Below, in pieces: positions 10,144 through 19,873 of a DNA stretch of 64,000 nucleotides (positions within the stretch are counted from its first letter, which is position 1; every line of letters starts with the position of its first letter). The position numbers and the translations under genes are program-made. The stretch comes from Actinomycetes bacterium. GTDB lineage: Bacteria > Bacillota > Sulfobacillia > Sulfobacillales > JAIMBI01. The stretch lies in contig JAIMBI010000001.1 in NCBI GenBank assembly GCA_023565505.1, positions 62,001 to 126,000 of the forward strand, in the 5' to 3' direction. The notes beneath the pieces are model-generated. The model saw only the letters and a program-made list of their open reading frames with translations. It had not been told where the DNA came from and made no database searches.

Positions 10144-10695
10144 GTGGCGAGGGCGGACGAACCGACGCGGGTGGACCGCGGCGATCGGGGCGAGAAGAGC
10201 GAACTCAAAGAGAAGGTCGTGTCCATAAACCGCGTGGCCAAGGTGGTCAAGGGCGGGCGGCGGTTCAGCTTCAGCGTGGTGGTGGTCGTAGGCGACGGCG
10301 ACGGCCACGTGGGCGCCGGGTTGGGCAAGGCCGCCGAGATTCCCGATGCGATCCGCAAGGGGATCGAGGACGCGAAGAAGCATATGGTCGAAGTGCCGCG
10401 GGTGGGGACGACCATCCCGCACCAGGTGGTCGGCACCTTCGGGGCCGGTCGGGTGCTGCTCAAGCCCGCTTCGCCCGGGACGGGCGTCATCGCCGGGGGC
10501 GCCGTGCGCGCCGTGGTCGAGCTGGCCGGGATCCAGGACATCCTGAGCAAGTCCCTCGGCACGACCAATCCCAACAACGTCGTCCGCGCGACGATGGAAG
10601 GTTTGAAGCAGTTGAAGCACGTGGAGCGGGTCGCCCGACTGCGCGGCAAGTCCGTCGAGGAGCTGGGAGGCAGGCGGTATGGCCGGACGTCTTAA
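10144..10695 (+). CDS. rpsE: 30S ribosomal protein S5
   Basis: S5 (183 aa) is involved in decoding fidelity and mRNA unwinding. The double-stranded-RNA-binding fold core ([20 protein letters not shown]) and [15 protein letters not shown]-like C-terminal segment are present. A GTG start follows CGGGAGGGA. The gene overlaps rpmD by 17 bases. Confidence 0.96.
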   Translation: MARADEPTRVDRGDRGEKSELKEKVVSINRVAKVVKGGRRFSFSVVVVVGDGDGHVGAGLGKAAEIPDAIRKGIEDAKKHMVEVPRVGTTIPHQVVGTFGAGRVLLKPASPGTGVIAGGAVRAVVELAGIQDILSKSLGTTNPNNVVRATMEGLKQLKHVERVARLRGKSVEELGGRRYGRTS

Positions 10696-10891
10696 GATTA
10701 CGCTGGTCAAGAGCCCCATCGGCTACGCGTGGGATCAGCGCGATACCGTGCGGGCCCTGGGCCTCCGGAAGATGTGGCATTCCGTGGTGAAGGCCGACAC
10801 CCCGGACATCCGCGGCATGATCCGCAAGGTCCAGCATCTGGTGCGGGTGGAGCCGTTGCCGGAGTCGCCCGAAGGAGGGCAGGACGCGTGA
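10679..10891 (+). CDS. rpmD: 50S ribosomal protein L30
   Basis: L30 is usually about 60 aa; this one is 70, with a few extra C-terminal residues (PEGGQDA). [20 protein letters not shown] and the [13 protein letters not shown] end are diagnostic. GGGAGG lies eight bases before the ATG, inside rpsE. Confidence 0.95.
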   Translation: MAGRLKITLVKSPIGYAWDQRDTVRALGLRKMWHSVVKADTPDIRGMIRKVQHLVRVEPLPESPEGGQDA

Positions 10892-11325
10892 GACTGCACG
10901 AACTGAAGCCGGCGCCGGGGTCCAAGACGAAGAAGACCCGGCGCGGTCGGGGCATCGGATCCGGCCTGGGCAAGACCGCCGGGCGCGGACAGAAGGGGCA
11001 GAAGGCGCGTTCAGGGGGCGGAGTCCGTCCGGGCTTCGAAGGGGGCCAGATGCCGCTCGTGCGGCGGCTGCCCAAGCGCGGGTTCAAGAATCCCTTCCGC
11101 GTGGAGTACGAGGTGGTCAACGTCGGGCAGCTCAACATCTTCGAGCCGGGCACGGAGGTGACGCCCGAACTCCTGCGCGCCCGTCGCCTGGTCCGGCGCG
11201 ACCTGCCGGTGAAAATCCTGGGCGAGGGGGAGCTGGATCGGCCGCTCGTCGTCCGGGCGCAGGCCTTCTCGGCCTCGGCGCGGGAGAAGATCGTCGCGGC
11301 GTCGGGTACCGCCGAGGTGATCTGA
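10888..11325 (+). CDS. rplO: 50S ribosomal protein L15
   Basis: L15 (145 aa) is a late-assembly 50S protein. [20 protein letters not shown] and [20 protein letters not shown] identify it. The GTG start overlaps the rpmD stop (GTGA) and follows GAAGGAGGG. Confidence 0.96.
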   Translation: MRLHELKPAPGSKTKKTRRGRGIGSGLGKTAGRGQKGQKARSGGGVRPGFEGGQMPLVRRLPKRGFKNPFRVEYEVVNVGQLNIFEPGTEVTPELLRARRLVRRDLPVKILGEGELDRPLVVRAQAFSASAREKIVAASGTAEVI

Positions 11326-11326
11326 C

Positions 11327-12628
11327 ATGGCCACCCGGGCCAGCCAGGCCGCCAACCTGGTCAACGCGTTCCGCGCCAGCCAACTGGGCCGCCGACTCCT
11401 GGTGACCATCCTGGCCTTGGCGGTCTTCCGGCTGGGAGCGCACGTCGCGCTGCCGGGCGTCGACACGACGGTCATCCAGTCGCTGTTCAACTCGAGCGCC
11501 ACCATCTTCGCCCTGCTGAACCTCTTCTCGGGGGGAGCCACCGCGACGCTGTCCCTGTTCGCGATGAGCATCATCCCCTACATCAACGCGTCCATCATCA
11601 TGCAACTGATGACGGTGGTCATCCCCAAGGTGGAGGAGTGGTCGAAGGAGGGCGAGGAGGGATACCGGCAGATTACCAAGTATACCCGGTGGGGCACGCT
11701 GGTGCTCGGCCTCCTGCAGGCCGGAGGCGTGTCCTACTACCTTTCGCACTACACCTACCAGGGGCGGCCGGCGTTCGTCCACCCCGGCCTCGGCAGCATC
11801 CTCCTCACGACGTTGCTCCTCACCGCGGGGACGGTGCTGCTGATGTGGATCGGGGAGCAGATTACGGACAAGGGCGTCGGTAACGGCATCTCACTGCTGG
11901 TGTTCTTCGGCATCATCTCCCGGCTGCCGTACACGGCCCAGCAGGTCGGCAGCTACCTGGCCGCCGGGGTGACCCCGGTGGCGGCCATCGTGGGGTTCCT
12001 GGCGGCGGCCATCGTCATCGTGGGGGCGGTGGTGTACGTCAACGAGGGTTACCGACGCATCGCCATCCAGTACCCCAAGCGGGTCGTGGGGCGACGGATG
12101 TACCAGGGAGGGACCACCCACCTGCCCATCCGGGTCAACCAGGCCGGCGTCATCCCGGTCATCTTCGCCATCTCGCTCCTCCTGCTGCCGTACACCGTGG
12201 CGCAGTTCGTCAAGCCGGCGTGGCAGACGTGGTTGCAGCAGAACTTCAGCTTCGTGTCCTGGCCGTACATCGTGCTTGAGTTCTTCCTGGTCATCGTCTT
12301 CACGTTCTTCTACACGCAGGTCGTCTTTAAGCCGGACGACATCGCCGACAACCTGAAGAAGGCGGGCGGGTTCATCCCCGGCATCCGGCCGGGTCGGCCG
12401 ACCGCCGAGTTCCTGGCCCGCGTCAGCGGTCGGCTGACCTGGGCCGGAGCCTTGTTCCTGGCCGTCATCTCGGTCCTGCCGAGCTTCGTGGTGATGGTGA
12501 TGCAGATCCCGGTCCTGTACTTCGGGGGCACGTCCCTCCTCATCCTGGTCGGCGTGGCCCTCGACACGTTGAAGCAGATGCAGTCCCACCTCCTCATGAG
12601 GAACTACCAGGGGTTCATGCGCTCGTAG
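11327..12628 (+). CDS. secY: Protein translocase subunit SecY
   Basis: SecY (433 aa) is the ten-helix channel of the Sec translocase in the cytoplasmic membrane. SIIPYINASIIMQLMTVVIP and the GGTTHLPIRVNQAGVIPVIFA region before the plug-proximal helices are conserved. It starts one base after the rplO stop, so it is translated with the ribosomal proteins, as is usual. Confidence 0.97.
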   Translation: MATRASQAANLVNAFRASQLGRRLLVTILALAVFRLGAHVALPGVDTTVIQSLFNSSATIFALLNLFSGGATATLSLFAMSIIPYINASIIMQLMTVVIPKVEEWSKEGEEGYRQITKYTRWGTLVLGLLQAGGVSYYLSHYTYQGRPAFVHPGLGSILLTTLLLTAGTVLLMWIGEQITDKGVGNGISLLVFFGIISRLPYTAQQVGSYLAAGVTPVAAIVGFLAAAIVIVGAVVYVNEGYRRIAIQYPKRVVGRRMYQGGTTHLPIRVNQAGVIPVIFAISLLLLPYTVAQFVKPAWQTWLQQNFSFVSWPYIVLEFFLVIVFTFFYTQVVFKPDDIADNLKKAGGFIPGIRPGRPTAEFLARVSGRLTWAGALFLAVISVLPSFVVMVMQIPVLYFGGTSLLILVGVALDTLKQMQSHLLMRNYQGFMRS

Positions 12629-12672
12629 GCCGGGGGGACGGCGCGGCGCGGACGGAGAAGGGAGCGACACGT

Positions 12673-12723
12673 ATGAGGCATGCGCGGCGGGTGGCGCGCC
12701 CCGTCAGGGGGAGCGCGCGATGA
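12673..12723 (+). CDS. Possible 16-codon arginine-rich leader peptide before adk
   Basis: The ATG follows GAGAAGGGAGCG at a normal distance. The frame encodes MRHARRVARPVRGSAR, with six arginines in 16 residues, and its stop overlaps the adk start (ATGA). Its position between secY and adk and the perfect coupling suggest a translated leader. The arginine codons are AGG and CGN mixtures. Nothing else supports it, and it could be chance. Confidence 0.35.
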   Translation: MRHARRVARPVRGSAR

Positions 12724-13364
12724 ACGTGGTTCTGCTGGGGCCGCCCGGCGCGGGCAAGGGCACGCAGGCGGTCCGGCTGGCGGCACACTTCGGGCTGGCT
12801 CATGTCGCCACCGGCGACCTCTTCCGGCAGAATCTCCGGGAGGGTACGCCGCTGGGCCTGGAGGCCCGGCGGTACATGGATCAGGGGCTCTTGGTGCCCG
12901 ACTCGGTCACGGTCGCGATGGTCGAGGCGCGGATCGATCAACCGGATGCCCAGGCGGGGTTCGTGCTCGACGGGTTCCCGCGGAATCTGGCGCAGGCGGA
13001 AGCCTTGGACCGGATGCTGGCCGGCCGGCACCGCCGGCTGGACCGCGTGCTGGCTTTGGTGGTCGACCGCGAGGCGCTCATCCGGCGCCTGACCGGCCGC
13101 TGGATCTGTCCCTCCTGTCAGGCGACGTACCACGTGGAGTTCAACCCGCCGCGCATCCCGGGCGTCTGTGACCGGTGCGGGACGGGCTTGGTCCAGCGGG
13201 CGGACGATTCGCTGGAGACGGTGACGAAACGCCTGGCGGTCTACGAGGAGGAGACCGCCCCCCTGGTGGCCTTCTACCGGCATCGCGAGATCCTCACGGA
13301 AGTCGACGGGATGGGCGCGGTGAACGACGTGACCGCCCGACTGGTCGGGGTCCTCGGTGGTTGA
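12720..13364 (+). CDS. adk: Adenylate kinase, zinc-lid form
   Basis: Adenylate kinase (214 aa) interconverts ATP+AMP and 2 ADP in the cytoplasm. The P-loop GPPGAGKGT is at residues 7-15 and DGFPRN at 84-89. The lid carries C130-x2-C133 and C150-x2-C153, the structural zinc site typical of Gram-positive long-form enzymes. The ATG overlaps a possible leader stop, and the 3' end overlaps map by eight bases. Confidence 0.97.
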   Translation: MNVVLLGPPGAGKGTQAVRLAAHFGLAHVATGDLFRQNLREGTPLGLEARRYMDQGLLVPDSVTVAMVEARIDQPDAQAGFVLDGFPRNLAQAEALDRMLAGRHRRLDRVLALVVDREALIRRLTGRWICPSCQATYHVEFNPPRIPGVCDRCGTGLVQRADDSLETVTKRLAVYEEETAPLVAFYRHREILTEVDGMGAVNDVTARLVGVLGG

Positions 13365-14133
13365 ACTCAAAAGTCCGGCGGAACGCGAACGGATGCGCGA
13401 GGCGGGCCGGGTGGTGGCCGAGGTGCTGCAGATCCTGGCGGCCGCGGTCCGACCGGGTCTCCCGACGTTGGAGCTGGACCGCCTGGCGGAGCGGGAGATC
13501 CGGCGCCGGGGGGCGCGGCCCGTCTTCAAGGGATATCAGGCGCGCCCGGGCCAGCCCGGATATCCGGCCAGCGTGTGCGTCTCCGTCAACGACGAAGTCG
13601 TGCACGGGATTCCCGGGCCCCGCCGCCTGCGCGAAGGCGACTTGGTCAGCCTGGACCTGGGCGCCGAGGTCGGCGGCCTGATGGGGGACGCCGCCCTGTC
13701 GGTTTTCGTGGGCGCCCCGCCCGACGCGGAGGCCGAACGGCTCTGGCGGGTCACGCGGGAGGCGTTGGACGCGGGGATCCGGGCCGTCCGCGTGGGCGGC
13801 CACATCGGGGACATCGGGGCCGCGGTGCAGCGGGTGGTGGAGGGTGCAGGGTTCTCCGTCGTGCGCGAGTTCGTGGGCCACGGAATCGGGCGGGCCCTAC
13901 ACGAAGACCCCCAGGTGCCGAACTACGGCCTTCCCGGTCGCGGTCCCCGAATCCGGCCGGGCATGGCTCTGGCCATCGAGCCGATGGTGAACGCGGGGGA
14001 CTGGCCCGTCGAGGTGTTGGAGGACGGGTGGACGGCCGTCACCCGCGACGGAAGCCTGTCCTGTCACTTCGAGCATACCGTGTTCGTCGGGGAGGACGGG
14101 GTGGAGGTGCTGACCGCCCTTCCGGAATCTTGA
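13357..14133 (+). CDS. map: Methionine aminopeptidase type I
   Basis: This enzyme (258 aa) removes N-terminal methionine from new proteins. H83 and the metal ligands D100, D111, H175, E208 and E239 are all in place, in the motifs [20 protein letters not shown] and AIEPM. It starts with GTG inside adk. This type lacks the N-terminal zinc-finger or SH3-binding extension. Confidence 0.96.
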   Translation: MVELKSPAERERMREAGRVVAEVLQILAAAVRPGLPTLELDRLAEREIRRRGARPVFKGYQARPGQPGYPASVCVSVNDEVVHGIPGPRRLREGDLVSLDLGAEVGGLMGDAALSVFVGAPPDAEAERLWRVTREALDAGIRAVRVGGHIGDIGAAVQRVVEGAGFSVVREFVGHGIGRALHEDPQVPNYGLPGRGPRIRPGMALAIEPMVNAGDWPVEVLEDGWTAVTRDGSLSCHFEHTVFVGEDGVEVLTALPES

Positions 14134-14315
14134 ACGGGTGTAGTAGAATAAGTGATTGGTCACGCCAGTTGATGGCGTCTCGTACGGTGATCGCTTCGCA
14201 GGGTGTCCGGACGCGGAGGACGTCCGGCCGACCGCGCGCGGGGCGAGGCGCAGGCGGCGGGGCGGCCGGGCCCCGTGCATCGGACGCGCGGCGAGCACGA
14301 AAGGAGGGAGGCGGG
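14134..14315 (+). other. 182-bp spacer with a small hairpin before infA
   Basis: The gap between map and infA is the longest inside the spc/alpha block. It contains a hairpin with a 6-bp stem, ACGCCA/TGGCGT at 14162-14178, and AT-richer sequence (TTGAAC at 14130, TAGAAT at 14144) that hints at a promoter. The hexamers are too close together for a standard sigma-A pair. An open frame in phase with infA runs through it but shows no family resemblance. Confidence 0.3.
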
Positions 14316-14534
14316 ATGGCCAAGGACGACGCCATCGAGGTCGAAGGGACGGTCATCGAGCCGTTGCCCAACGCCATGTTCCGGGTGGAGCTGGCCAACG
14401 GGCACAAAGTGCTGGCGCACGTCTCCGGGAAGATACGGATGCACTTCATCCGGATCCTGCCAGGGGACAAAGTGACAGTGCAGCTGTCACCGTACGATTT
14501 GACCCGCGGCCGCATCACCTACCGGTACAAGTAG
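14316..14534 (+). CDS. infA: Translation initiation factor IF-1
   Basis: IF-1 (72 aa) is an OB-fold protein that blocks the A site during initiation. [18 protein letters not shown] and [15 protein letters not shown] match the family exactly in length and ends. AAAGGAGGGAGGCGGG precedes the ATG. Confidence 0.97.
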   Translation: MAKDDAIEVEGTVIEPLPNAMFRVELANGHKVLAHVSGKIRMHFIRILPGDKVTVQLSPYDLTRGRITYRYK

Positions 14535-14567
14535 GGAACGGGGCGGCCGACGGGAGGAGGGACGGCA

Positions 14568-14681
14568 ATGAAGGTCCGAGCGTCGGTCAAGCCGATGTGC
14601 GAGAAATGCAAGGTCATCAAGCGGCACGGCCGTATCCTCGTCATTTGCGAGAATCCGAAGCACAAGCAGGCCCAGGGTTGA
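14568..14681 (+). CDS. rpmJ: 50S ribosomal protein L36
   Basis: L36 is a 37-residue zinc-binding protein of the 50S subunit. [20 protein letters not shown] gives the signature, and C11, C14, C27 and H32 are the zinc ligands. GGGAGGAGGGACGGCA precedes the ATG. It sits between infA and rpsM as expected. Confidence 0.96.
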   Translation: MKVRASVKPMCEKCKVIKRHGRILVICENPKHKQAQG

Positions 14682-14726
14682 CGGTGAGCGGGGGACGGAG
14701 AGCGAGAGCGACGAAGGAGGGTGGGC

Positions 14727-15098
14727 ATGGCCCGAATCGCCGGGATTGACTTGCCGCGCGACAAGCGGATCGAGGCGGCGCTGCCGTACATCTACGGCAT
14801 CGGTTGGACGACGGCGCGGCGGATCTTGGAGGCCAGCGGGGTGAATCCCGACACGCGGGTCCGCGACCTCACGGAGGAAGAGGTGTCGCGGATTCAGCGG
14901 GTCATCGACCGGGACTACCGGGTCGAAGGGGACCTGCGCCGGGAGGTCCAGCTCAACATCAAGCGGCTCATCGACATCGGGTGCTACCGGGGCCTCCGGC
15001 ATCGGCGCGGGCTGCCGGTGAGGGGTCAGCGGACCAAGACGAACGCGCGGACGCGCAAGGGACCGCGGCGCACTGTCGGCGTCAAGCGCAAGAAGTAG
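14727..15098 (+). CDS. rpsM: 30S ribosomal protein S13
   Basis: S13 (123 aa) contacts the P-site tRNA and the 50S bridge. [16 protein letters not shown] and [19 protein letters not shown] are diagnostic. ATG 14727 follows AAGGAGG by six bases. An in-frame GTG at 14721 abuts the site and is less likely. Confidence 0.97.
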   Translation: MARIAGIDLPRDKRIEAALPYIYGIGWTTARRILEASGVNPDTRVRDLTEEEVSRIQRVIDRDYRVEGDLRREVQLNIKRLIDIGCYRGLRHRRGLPVRGQRTKTNARTRKGPRRTVGVKRKK

Positions 15099-15185
15099 CG
15101 GGATTCGCCCGGACGGCGACGGTCGGGGCGCGATGCACAGCCGGGGAGCGAGACAAGAACAGTCCGAGACGGAAGGAGGAGACGG

Positions 15186-15578
15186 ATGCCCACGCGCCGA
15201 GCCGGTAAGACGAAACGGCGGGATCGCCGCCACATCGACCGCGGCATCGCCCACATCCGTTCCACGTTCAACAACACCATTGTCACGATTTCCGACCCGC
15301 AGGGGAACACGCTGGCCTGGTCGTCGGCGGGCCAAGCCGGTTTCAAGGGTTCCCGGAAGAGCACGCCCTTTGCCGCGCAGATGGCGGCGGAGAACGCCGC
15401 CCGCCAGGCGATGGAGTATGGTGTGAGGGAAGTCGAGGTGTTCGTCAAGGGACCGGGGGCCGGCCGGGAAGCCGCAATCCGATCGCTGCAGGCGGCAGGG
15501 CTCGAGGTCAGTCTGATCAAGGACGTGACCCCGATCCCGCACAACGGGTGTCGGCCGCCGAAGCGGCGGCGCGTGTAG
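15186..15578 (+). CDS. rpsK: 30S ribosomal protein S11
   Basis: S11 (130 aa) lies on the 30S platform near the Shine-Dalgarno helix. [20 protein letters not shown] and [15 protein letters not shown] identify it. GGAAGGAGGAGACGG precedes the ATG. The 87 bases upstream show no gene. Confidence 0.97.
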   Translation: MPTRRAGKTKRRDRRHIDRGIAHIRSTFNNTIVTISDPQGNTLAWSSAGQAGFKGSRKSTPFAAQMAAENAARQAMEYGVREVEVFVKGPGAGREAAIRSLQAAGLEVSLIKDVTPIPHNGCRPPKRRRV

Positions 15579-15614
15579 GCCCAAGACCGGGGAAAGGGGA
15601 GAGCAAGGCGGATC

Positions 15615-16238
15615 ATGGCGCGTTATACCGGTCCCGTGTGCCGGCTGTGTCGGCGCGAGGGCACCAAGCTTTACCTGAAGGGTGAGAAGTGTTACACCGA
15701 CAAGTGCCCCGTCGTGCGACGGCCGTTCCCGCCGGGGCAGCACGGGCAGGCGCGGCGCAAGCTGTCCGAGTACGGTGTCCAGCTGCGGGAGAAGCAGAAG
15801 CTGCGGCGGACGTACGGCGTGCTCGAAGGGCAGTTCCGGCGCTACCTGGACAAGGCGTCGCGGAAGACCGGCGTCACGGGCACGACCCTGCTCCAGTTGC
15901 TCGAACGGCGGCTCGACAACGTCGTGTACCGCATGGGCTTCGCCTCGTCCCGGGCCGAGGCGCGCCAGCTCGTGCGGCACGGGCATTTCACGGTGAACGG
16001 GCGCAAGGTCGACATCCCGTCCTTTTCGACGCGACCGGGGGACGTCATCGCCGTGCGCGAGTCGAGCCGGGACAAAGGTCGTTTCAAGGAAGTACGCGAG
16101 TCCGCCCCGCGGGGGGTACCGGCCTGGCTCGAGGTGGATCGCCCCGCCCTCAAAGGGACCGTGGTGCGTCTGCCGAGTCGGGAAGAGATCGACGTACCGG
16201 TGCAGGAGCACCTCGTCATCGAGCTGTACTCCCGGTAA
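15615..16238 (+). CDS. rpsD: 30S ribosomal protein S4, zinc-binding form
   Basis: S4 (207 aa) starts 30S assembly. The N-terminus contains C9, C12, C26 and C31, the zinc-binding (C+) version. The S4 RNA-binding domain follows ([21 protein letters not shown]). AAAGGGGAGAGC lies upstream of the ATG. Its place between rpsK and rpoA is the Gram-positive order. Confidence 0.97.
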   Translation: MARYTGPVCRLCRREGTKLYLKGEKCYTDKCPVVRRPFPPGQHGQARRKLSEYGVQLREKQKLRRTYGVLEGQFRRYLDKASRKTGVTGTTLLQLLERRLDNVVYRMGFASSRAEARQLVRHGHFTVNGRKVDIPSFSTRPGDVIAVRESSRDKGRFKEVRESAPRGVPAWLEVDRPALKGTVVRLPSREEIDVPVQEHLVIELYSR

Positions 16239-16285
16239 GCGCGTAGGGCGGGAGAAGGGGGGACGTAGCCCTGAGCGGGCTGGTC

Positions 16286-17239
16286 ATGACCGAAATCGAA
16301 AGGCAGAAGCCGGAGATCCGGCGGGTGGACGACGGGAGCCGACCGAACTACGGGGAGTTCGTCGTCGAGCCGCTGGAGCGCGGTTACGGCATCACGCTGG
16401 GCAATTCGCTGAGGCGGGTCCTCCTCTCGTCCCTGCCCGGCAGCGCCGTGACGTCGGTGCGGATCGAAGGCGTGCTGCATGAGTTCTCGGTGGTGCCGGG
16501 GGTCGTGGAGGACACCACCGACATCGTGATCAACATCAAACAGCTGGCGCTCAAGTTGTACGGCGAGGATAGCCGCATCATCCGGATCGAGAAGGACGGC
16601 CCCGGAGTGGTGACGGCGGGCGACATCATCGCGGACGCCGACGTGGAGATCGTCGATCCGAGCCAGGTGATCGCCCACCTCGACGAGGGAGCCCACCTCG
16701 CCATGGAGATGACGGTGGAACGCGGCCGCGGCTACGTGCCGGCCGACAAGAACAAGAAGCCGGACGCCGCGCTCGGGGTGATTCCGGTCGACTCGCTCTT
16801 CAGCCCGGTCCGACGGGTCAACTGGCGCGTCGAGAACACGCGGGTCGGCCACATCACGGACTACGACCGGCTGACCCTGGAGGTCAGCACGAACGGGACC
16901 ATCACCCCCGAGGAGGCCGTCTCCATGGGGGCCAAGATCCTGGCCGACCACCTGCGGCTGTTCATCGACCTGAGCGACATGGCGGACAGCGTGGAGATCG
17001 GCGTTGACCGCGAGGAGGACAAGCGGGACCGGCTCCTGGAGATGCCCATCGAGGAACTCGACCTGTCCGTGCGGTCCTTCAACTGCCTGAAGCGGGCCGG
17101 CATCAACACCGTCGGCGAACTGACCAACAAGACGGACGAGGACATGATGAAGGTCCGCAACCTGGGCAAGAAGTCGCTCGAAGAGGTCAAGGAGAAGCTC
17201 GCCGCGCTCGGCCTGAGCCTCAAGCCGTCGGAGGATTGA
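16286..17239 (+). CDS. rpoA: RNA polymerase subunit alpha
   Basis: Alpha (317 aa) assembles RNA polymerase and contacts activators and UP elements. The N-terminal domain ([20 protein letters not shown]) and the C-terminal domain ([37 protein letters not shown]) are intact. The site before the ATG (GAGCGGG) is weak. Confidence 0.97.
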   Translation: MTEIERQKPEIRRVDDGSRPNYGEFVVEPLERGYGITLGNSLRRVLLSSLPGSAVTSVRIEGVLHEFSVVPGVVEDTTDIVINIKQLALKLYGEDSRIIRIEKDGPGVVTAGDIIADADVEIVDPSQVIAHLDEGAHLAMEMTVERGRGYVPADKNKKPDAALGVIPVDSLFSPVRRVNWRVENTRVGHITDYDRLTLEVSTNGTITPEEAVSMGAKILADHLRLFIDLSDMADSVEIGVDREEDKRDRLLEMPIEELDLSVRSFNCLKRAGINTVGELTNKTDEDMMKVRNLGKKSLEEVKEKLAALGLSLKPSED

Positions 17240-17315
17240 GGGACTCGCCGGCCGTCGCGGCGCGCAGCGGACAGGACGCGGACAGCCGAAACTGCCGAAG
17301 GAGAGACGAAGTGTC

Positions 17316-17657
17316 ATGCCCGGGTTTCGAAAGTTGGGCCGACCGGCCGACCAGCGCCGCGCCATGCTGCGCAATCTGGTGACGTCGTTGTTCCGGTACG
17401 AGCGGATCACCACCACCGAGACGCGGGCCAAGGAGGCGCGGGTCGCGGCGGAGCGGCTGGTCACGCTGGCGAAGCAGGGGGATCTGCACGCCCGGCGGCT
17501 TGCGGCCGCCTACCTGTTGGACGAAGAGGTGCTGCGGAAGTTGTTCGACACGATCGGGCCGCGGTACGCCGACCGGCAAGGCGGCTACACCCGCATCGTG
17601 CGGACGGGTCCACGGCGCGGCGATGCGGCCCCCATGGCGATTCTGGAGTTGGTCTGA
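17316..17657 (+). CDS. rplQ: 50S ribosomal protein L17
   Basis: L17 (113 aa) sits at the 50S exit face. The N-terminus [20 protein letters not shown] and C-terminal [24 protein letters not shown] are family signatures. GAAGGAGAG lies about 12 bases before the ATG. The ECF-transporter genes start nine bases after the stop. Confidence 0.97.
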   Translation: MPGFRKLGRPADQRRAMLRNLVTSLFRYERITTTETRAKEARVAAERLVTLAKQGDLHARRLAAAYLLDEEVLRKLFDTIGPRYADRQGGYTRIVRTGPRRGDAAPMAILELV

Positions 17658-17665
17658 GAGCGGGT

Positions 17666-18439
17666 ATGGCTGCCGTCGTGTTGCAGCACGTGACGGTCGC
17701 CTTCGGCCCTTCCCCGGCACTCGCCGGAATCGACCTGGTGGTCGAGGCCGGCGAGTGCGTTGCGCTTATGGGCGCCAACGGTTCCGGCAAGTCGGTGCTG
17801 CTGCGCGCGGTCGCCGGGGCGGTGCCGCTTGGTGCCGGACGCATCACCGTGCTCGGCCACGCGCCGGGAACGGTCCCCCCCGGGCAGCTCGCCTTCCTGC
17901 CGCAGGACCCCGATGCCGGACTGGTTGGCGTGACCGTCGCCGATCACTTCCGGTTGGGCCGGGGCGGGGAGGATGCCGCGCGGTGGGGGGAGGCGGCCCG
18001 ACGCATGGGCCTGGGCCCCTGGTGGGACCGTCCGGTGGACGTCCTGTCCGGGGGGGAGAAGCAGCGGGTCGCCATGGCCGCGTGGCTGGTCGGGGACGCC
18101 CGGGTCTGGCTGCTCGACGAACCCGCCGCCTGGTTGGATGCCGAGGGCGCCCTTAAGGTGCGTGACGCCGTGGCGGAACTGCGACGGGACGGGGCCACCA
18201 TCCTGTGGGCCACGCACGACCCGGAGGACGCCCGGGAGGCCGATCGGGTCGTCGTACTCGCCGGGGGCCGCATCGTCTGCGATGGGCCGCCGGCGACGGT
18301 CCTGGCGGATCCGCGTCTGGCCGGCTGGGGTATCGAACCGCCGTTCCCGGTGGAGGTGGCGCGGACGCTGCGCCGCCACGGCCGGCCGGCGCCGCTCACG
18401 GCCTCCTGGGAGGCTCTGGGGCAATGGCTCCGGTCCTGA
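17666..18439 (+). CDS. ecfA1: ECF transporter ATPase, first subunit (EcfA1-like)
   Basis: This 257-residue ABC ATPase is the first of a pair that energises vitamin and metal uptake with EcfT and interchangeable S subunits. Walker A GANGSGKS is at 36-43, the signature LSGGE at 127-131 and Walker B VWLLDEP at 147-153. Its place after rplQ is the standard Firmicutes location. No substrate-binding S component is visible nearby, so this is probably the shared group-II module. Walker A has Asn for the usual Gly or Ser at its third position, which is tolerated in the family. Confidence 0.9.
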   Translation: MAAVVLQHVTVAFGPSPALAGIDLVVEAGECVALMGANGSGKSVLLRAVAGAVPLGAGRITVLGHAPGTVPPGQLAFLPQDPDAGLVGVTVADHFRLGRGGEDAARWGEAARRMGLGPWWDRPVDVLSGGEKQRVAMAAWLVGDARVWLLDEPAAWLDAEGALKVRDAVAELRRDGATILWATHDPEDAREADRVVVLAGGRIVCDGPPATVLADPRLAGWGIEPPFPVEVARTLRRHGRPAPLTASWEALGQWLRS

Positions 18440-19155
18440 CCGCCGAAGCCGCGGAAGCCCGGACGCCGGGGGGCACCTTCCGCCTGGGCACGCACACGGT
18501 GGCCGGCCCGGGACTGCTGGCGGTCGTCGGTCCGAACGGGGGTGGGAAATCCACCCTGCTGCATCTTTTGGCCGGGCTGTATCCGTTGGCGGGCGGTCGC
18601 CTCACCCTGAATCCCCCCGACGGGCGGCGCGCCCTGGTGCCGCAACAGCCGGAGTGGCAGCTCAGGGGCCGGACGGTGGCGGAATGCCTGGGTCCGCCCG
18701 GCCCGGAACGGGATGCGGCCGTCGCGGCCCTCGGACTGGGCGGCCTCGAGGCGCGCCATCCCTACCAGCTCTCCGGCGGCGAGCGCCGGCGGGTGGCCCT
18801 GGCCCGGGCCCTGGCGCGCCGGCCAGTGCTCGTGCTGCTCGACGAGCCGACGGCGGGCCTCGACTGGCCGGGGCGCCGGATGGTAGAGACCCTGGTGGCG
18901 CGATGGGCGGAAGAGGCCCTGGTGGTGGTGGCCACCCACGACTGGCCGTGGCTGGGGGCGCTGGGGGCGACCTGCTGGTGGGTGGAGGAGTTCCGGGTCC
19001 AGGCGGCAGGGCGGGTGGACGAGTTCCTGCCCCGCTTGGCGGTGCCGCCGGCGGCGTGGCGTTGGGCCGGCGAACTGGCTCGCCACGGTCTGGCGACGGG
19101 CGCCTGGTGGGATCCGCACCGCTTCGGGGAGGCCCTGGTGAATGCCACCGGGTGA
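18424..19155 (+). CDS. ecfA2: ECF transporter ATPase, second subunit (EcfA2-like)
   Basis: This 243-residue ABC ATPase overlaps the previous gene by 16 bases. Walker A GPNGGGKST is at 36-44, LSGGE at 116-120 and Walker B LVLLDEP at 136-142, followed by the H-loop ATHDW. It is shorter than typical EcfA2 (about 285 aa), and the N-terminal strand region is abbreviated. The role is inferred from the pair and the adjacent EcfT. Confidence 0.87.
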   Translation: MAPVLTAEAAEARTPGGTFRLGTHTVAGPGLLAVVGPNGGGKSTLLHLLAGLYPLAGGRLTLNPPDGRRALVPQQPEWQLRGRTVAECLGPPGPERDAAVAALGLGGLEARHPYQLSGGERRRVALARALARRPVLVLLDEPTAGLDWPGRRMVETLVARWAEEALVVVATHDWPWLGALGATCWWVEEFRVQAAGRVDEFLPRLAVPPAAWRWAGELARHGLATGAWWDPHRFGEALVNATG

Positions 19156-19873
19156 GACCGTGACCCTGGCGCGCCGCAACCCGGAAGCGGCCCTGTGGGC
19201 TCTCGTGGGCTGGTCGGTGGCGGCGTTCCTCGCGCGATGGCCGGTGCTGCTCGGACAGGCCGGGATGCTCGGCCTGCTCTTGGTCCGGTCCGACGTCGAC
19301 CGGCGTCTTCGGACCCTGCGCGCCGGCGTCCGGTATCTCCCTTGGGCCGCCGTCTGGACGGTCTCGAGTTGGTGGGGCTACGGGTTCCGGCCCGGGGAGT
19401 TGATCCCGGCGCTCACTCTGGGGGCGGCGACGGTCCTGGTGGTCGTGGCGTTCGAGCTCGCCCTCGGGGGCTTGGACGTCAGCGGCACCGTCGGCCTGCT
19501 GACGGGGGGCTTGGCCCGCTGGCGGCGATGGGGCGTGCCGGTGGAGGAGATCGGGGTGGTTCTGGCATCGGCCGTCCGGTTCCTCCCCCTGCTCCGGGCG
19601 GAGTGGCGCCATCTCTACGACACGGCGCGCCTCGAGGATCCGCCGCGGGGATTCGGGGCGCGGCTTCGACTCGCGGCCGGCTGTTTCGTGCCGCTCCTGG
19701 TGCGGGGCTTCTGGCGGGCGGACCAGATGGCCATGGTGCTGTGGCTCAAGGGGGCCACCCGGGGCACGGCCGTCGTCCCGCCGCGCTGGACGCGCCGGGA
19801 CGTCGCCGTCGTCGTCGGGGTGGCGGCGGTCGTGATCCTGGCGTGGGGGGTGGGACGGTGGCTCTGGCTTTAA
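19142..19873 (+). CDS. ecfT: ECF transporter transmembrane subunit EcfT-like
   Basis: This 243-residue membrane protein has about five hydrophobic helices (residues 15-45, 60-75, 85-110, 180-195 and 215-240). A cytoplasmic segment around 135-170 would contact the two ATPases. It matches EcfT in size and position, but the usual Ala-Arg-Gly coupling motifs are hard to see. It overlaps both ecfA2 and truA by 14-16 bases, a tight operon. Confidence 0.8.
   Translation: MPPGETVTLARRNPEAALWALVGWSVAAFLARWPVLLGQAGMLGLLLVRSDVDRRLRTLRAGVRYLPWAAVWTVSSWWGYGFRPGELIPALTLGAATVLVVVAFELALGGLDVSGTVGLLTGGLARWRRWGVPVEEIGVVLASAVRFLPLLRAEWRHLYDTARLEDPPRGFGARLRLAAGCFVPLLVRGFWRADQMAMVLWLKGATRGTAVVPPRWTRRDVAVVVGVAAVVILAWGVGRWLWL

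Noticed and set aside
14130-14160. Sigma-A promoter TTGAAC/TAGAAT between map and infA
   Set aside because: The hexamers are eight bases apart, too close to act as a -35/-10 pair. Other pairings are weak.
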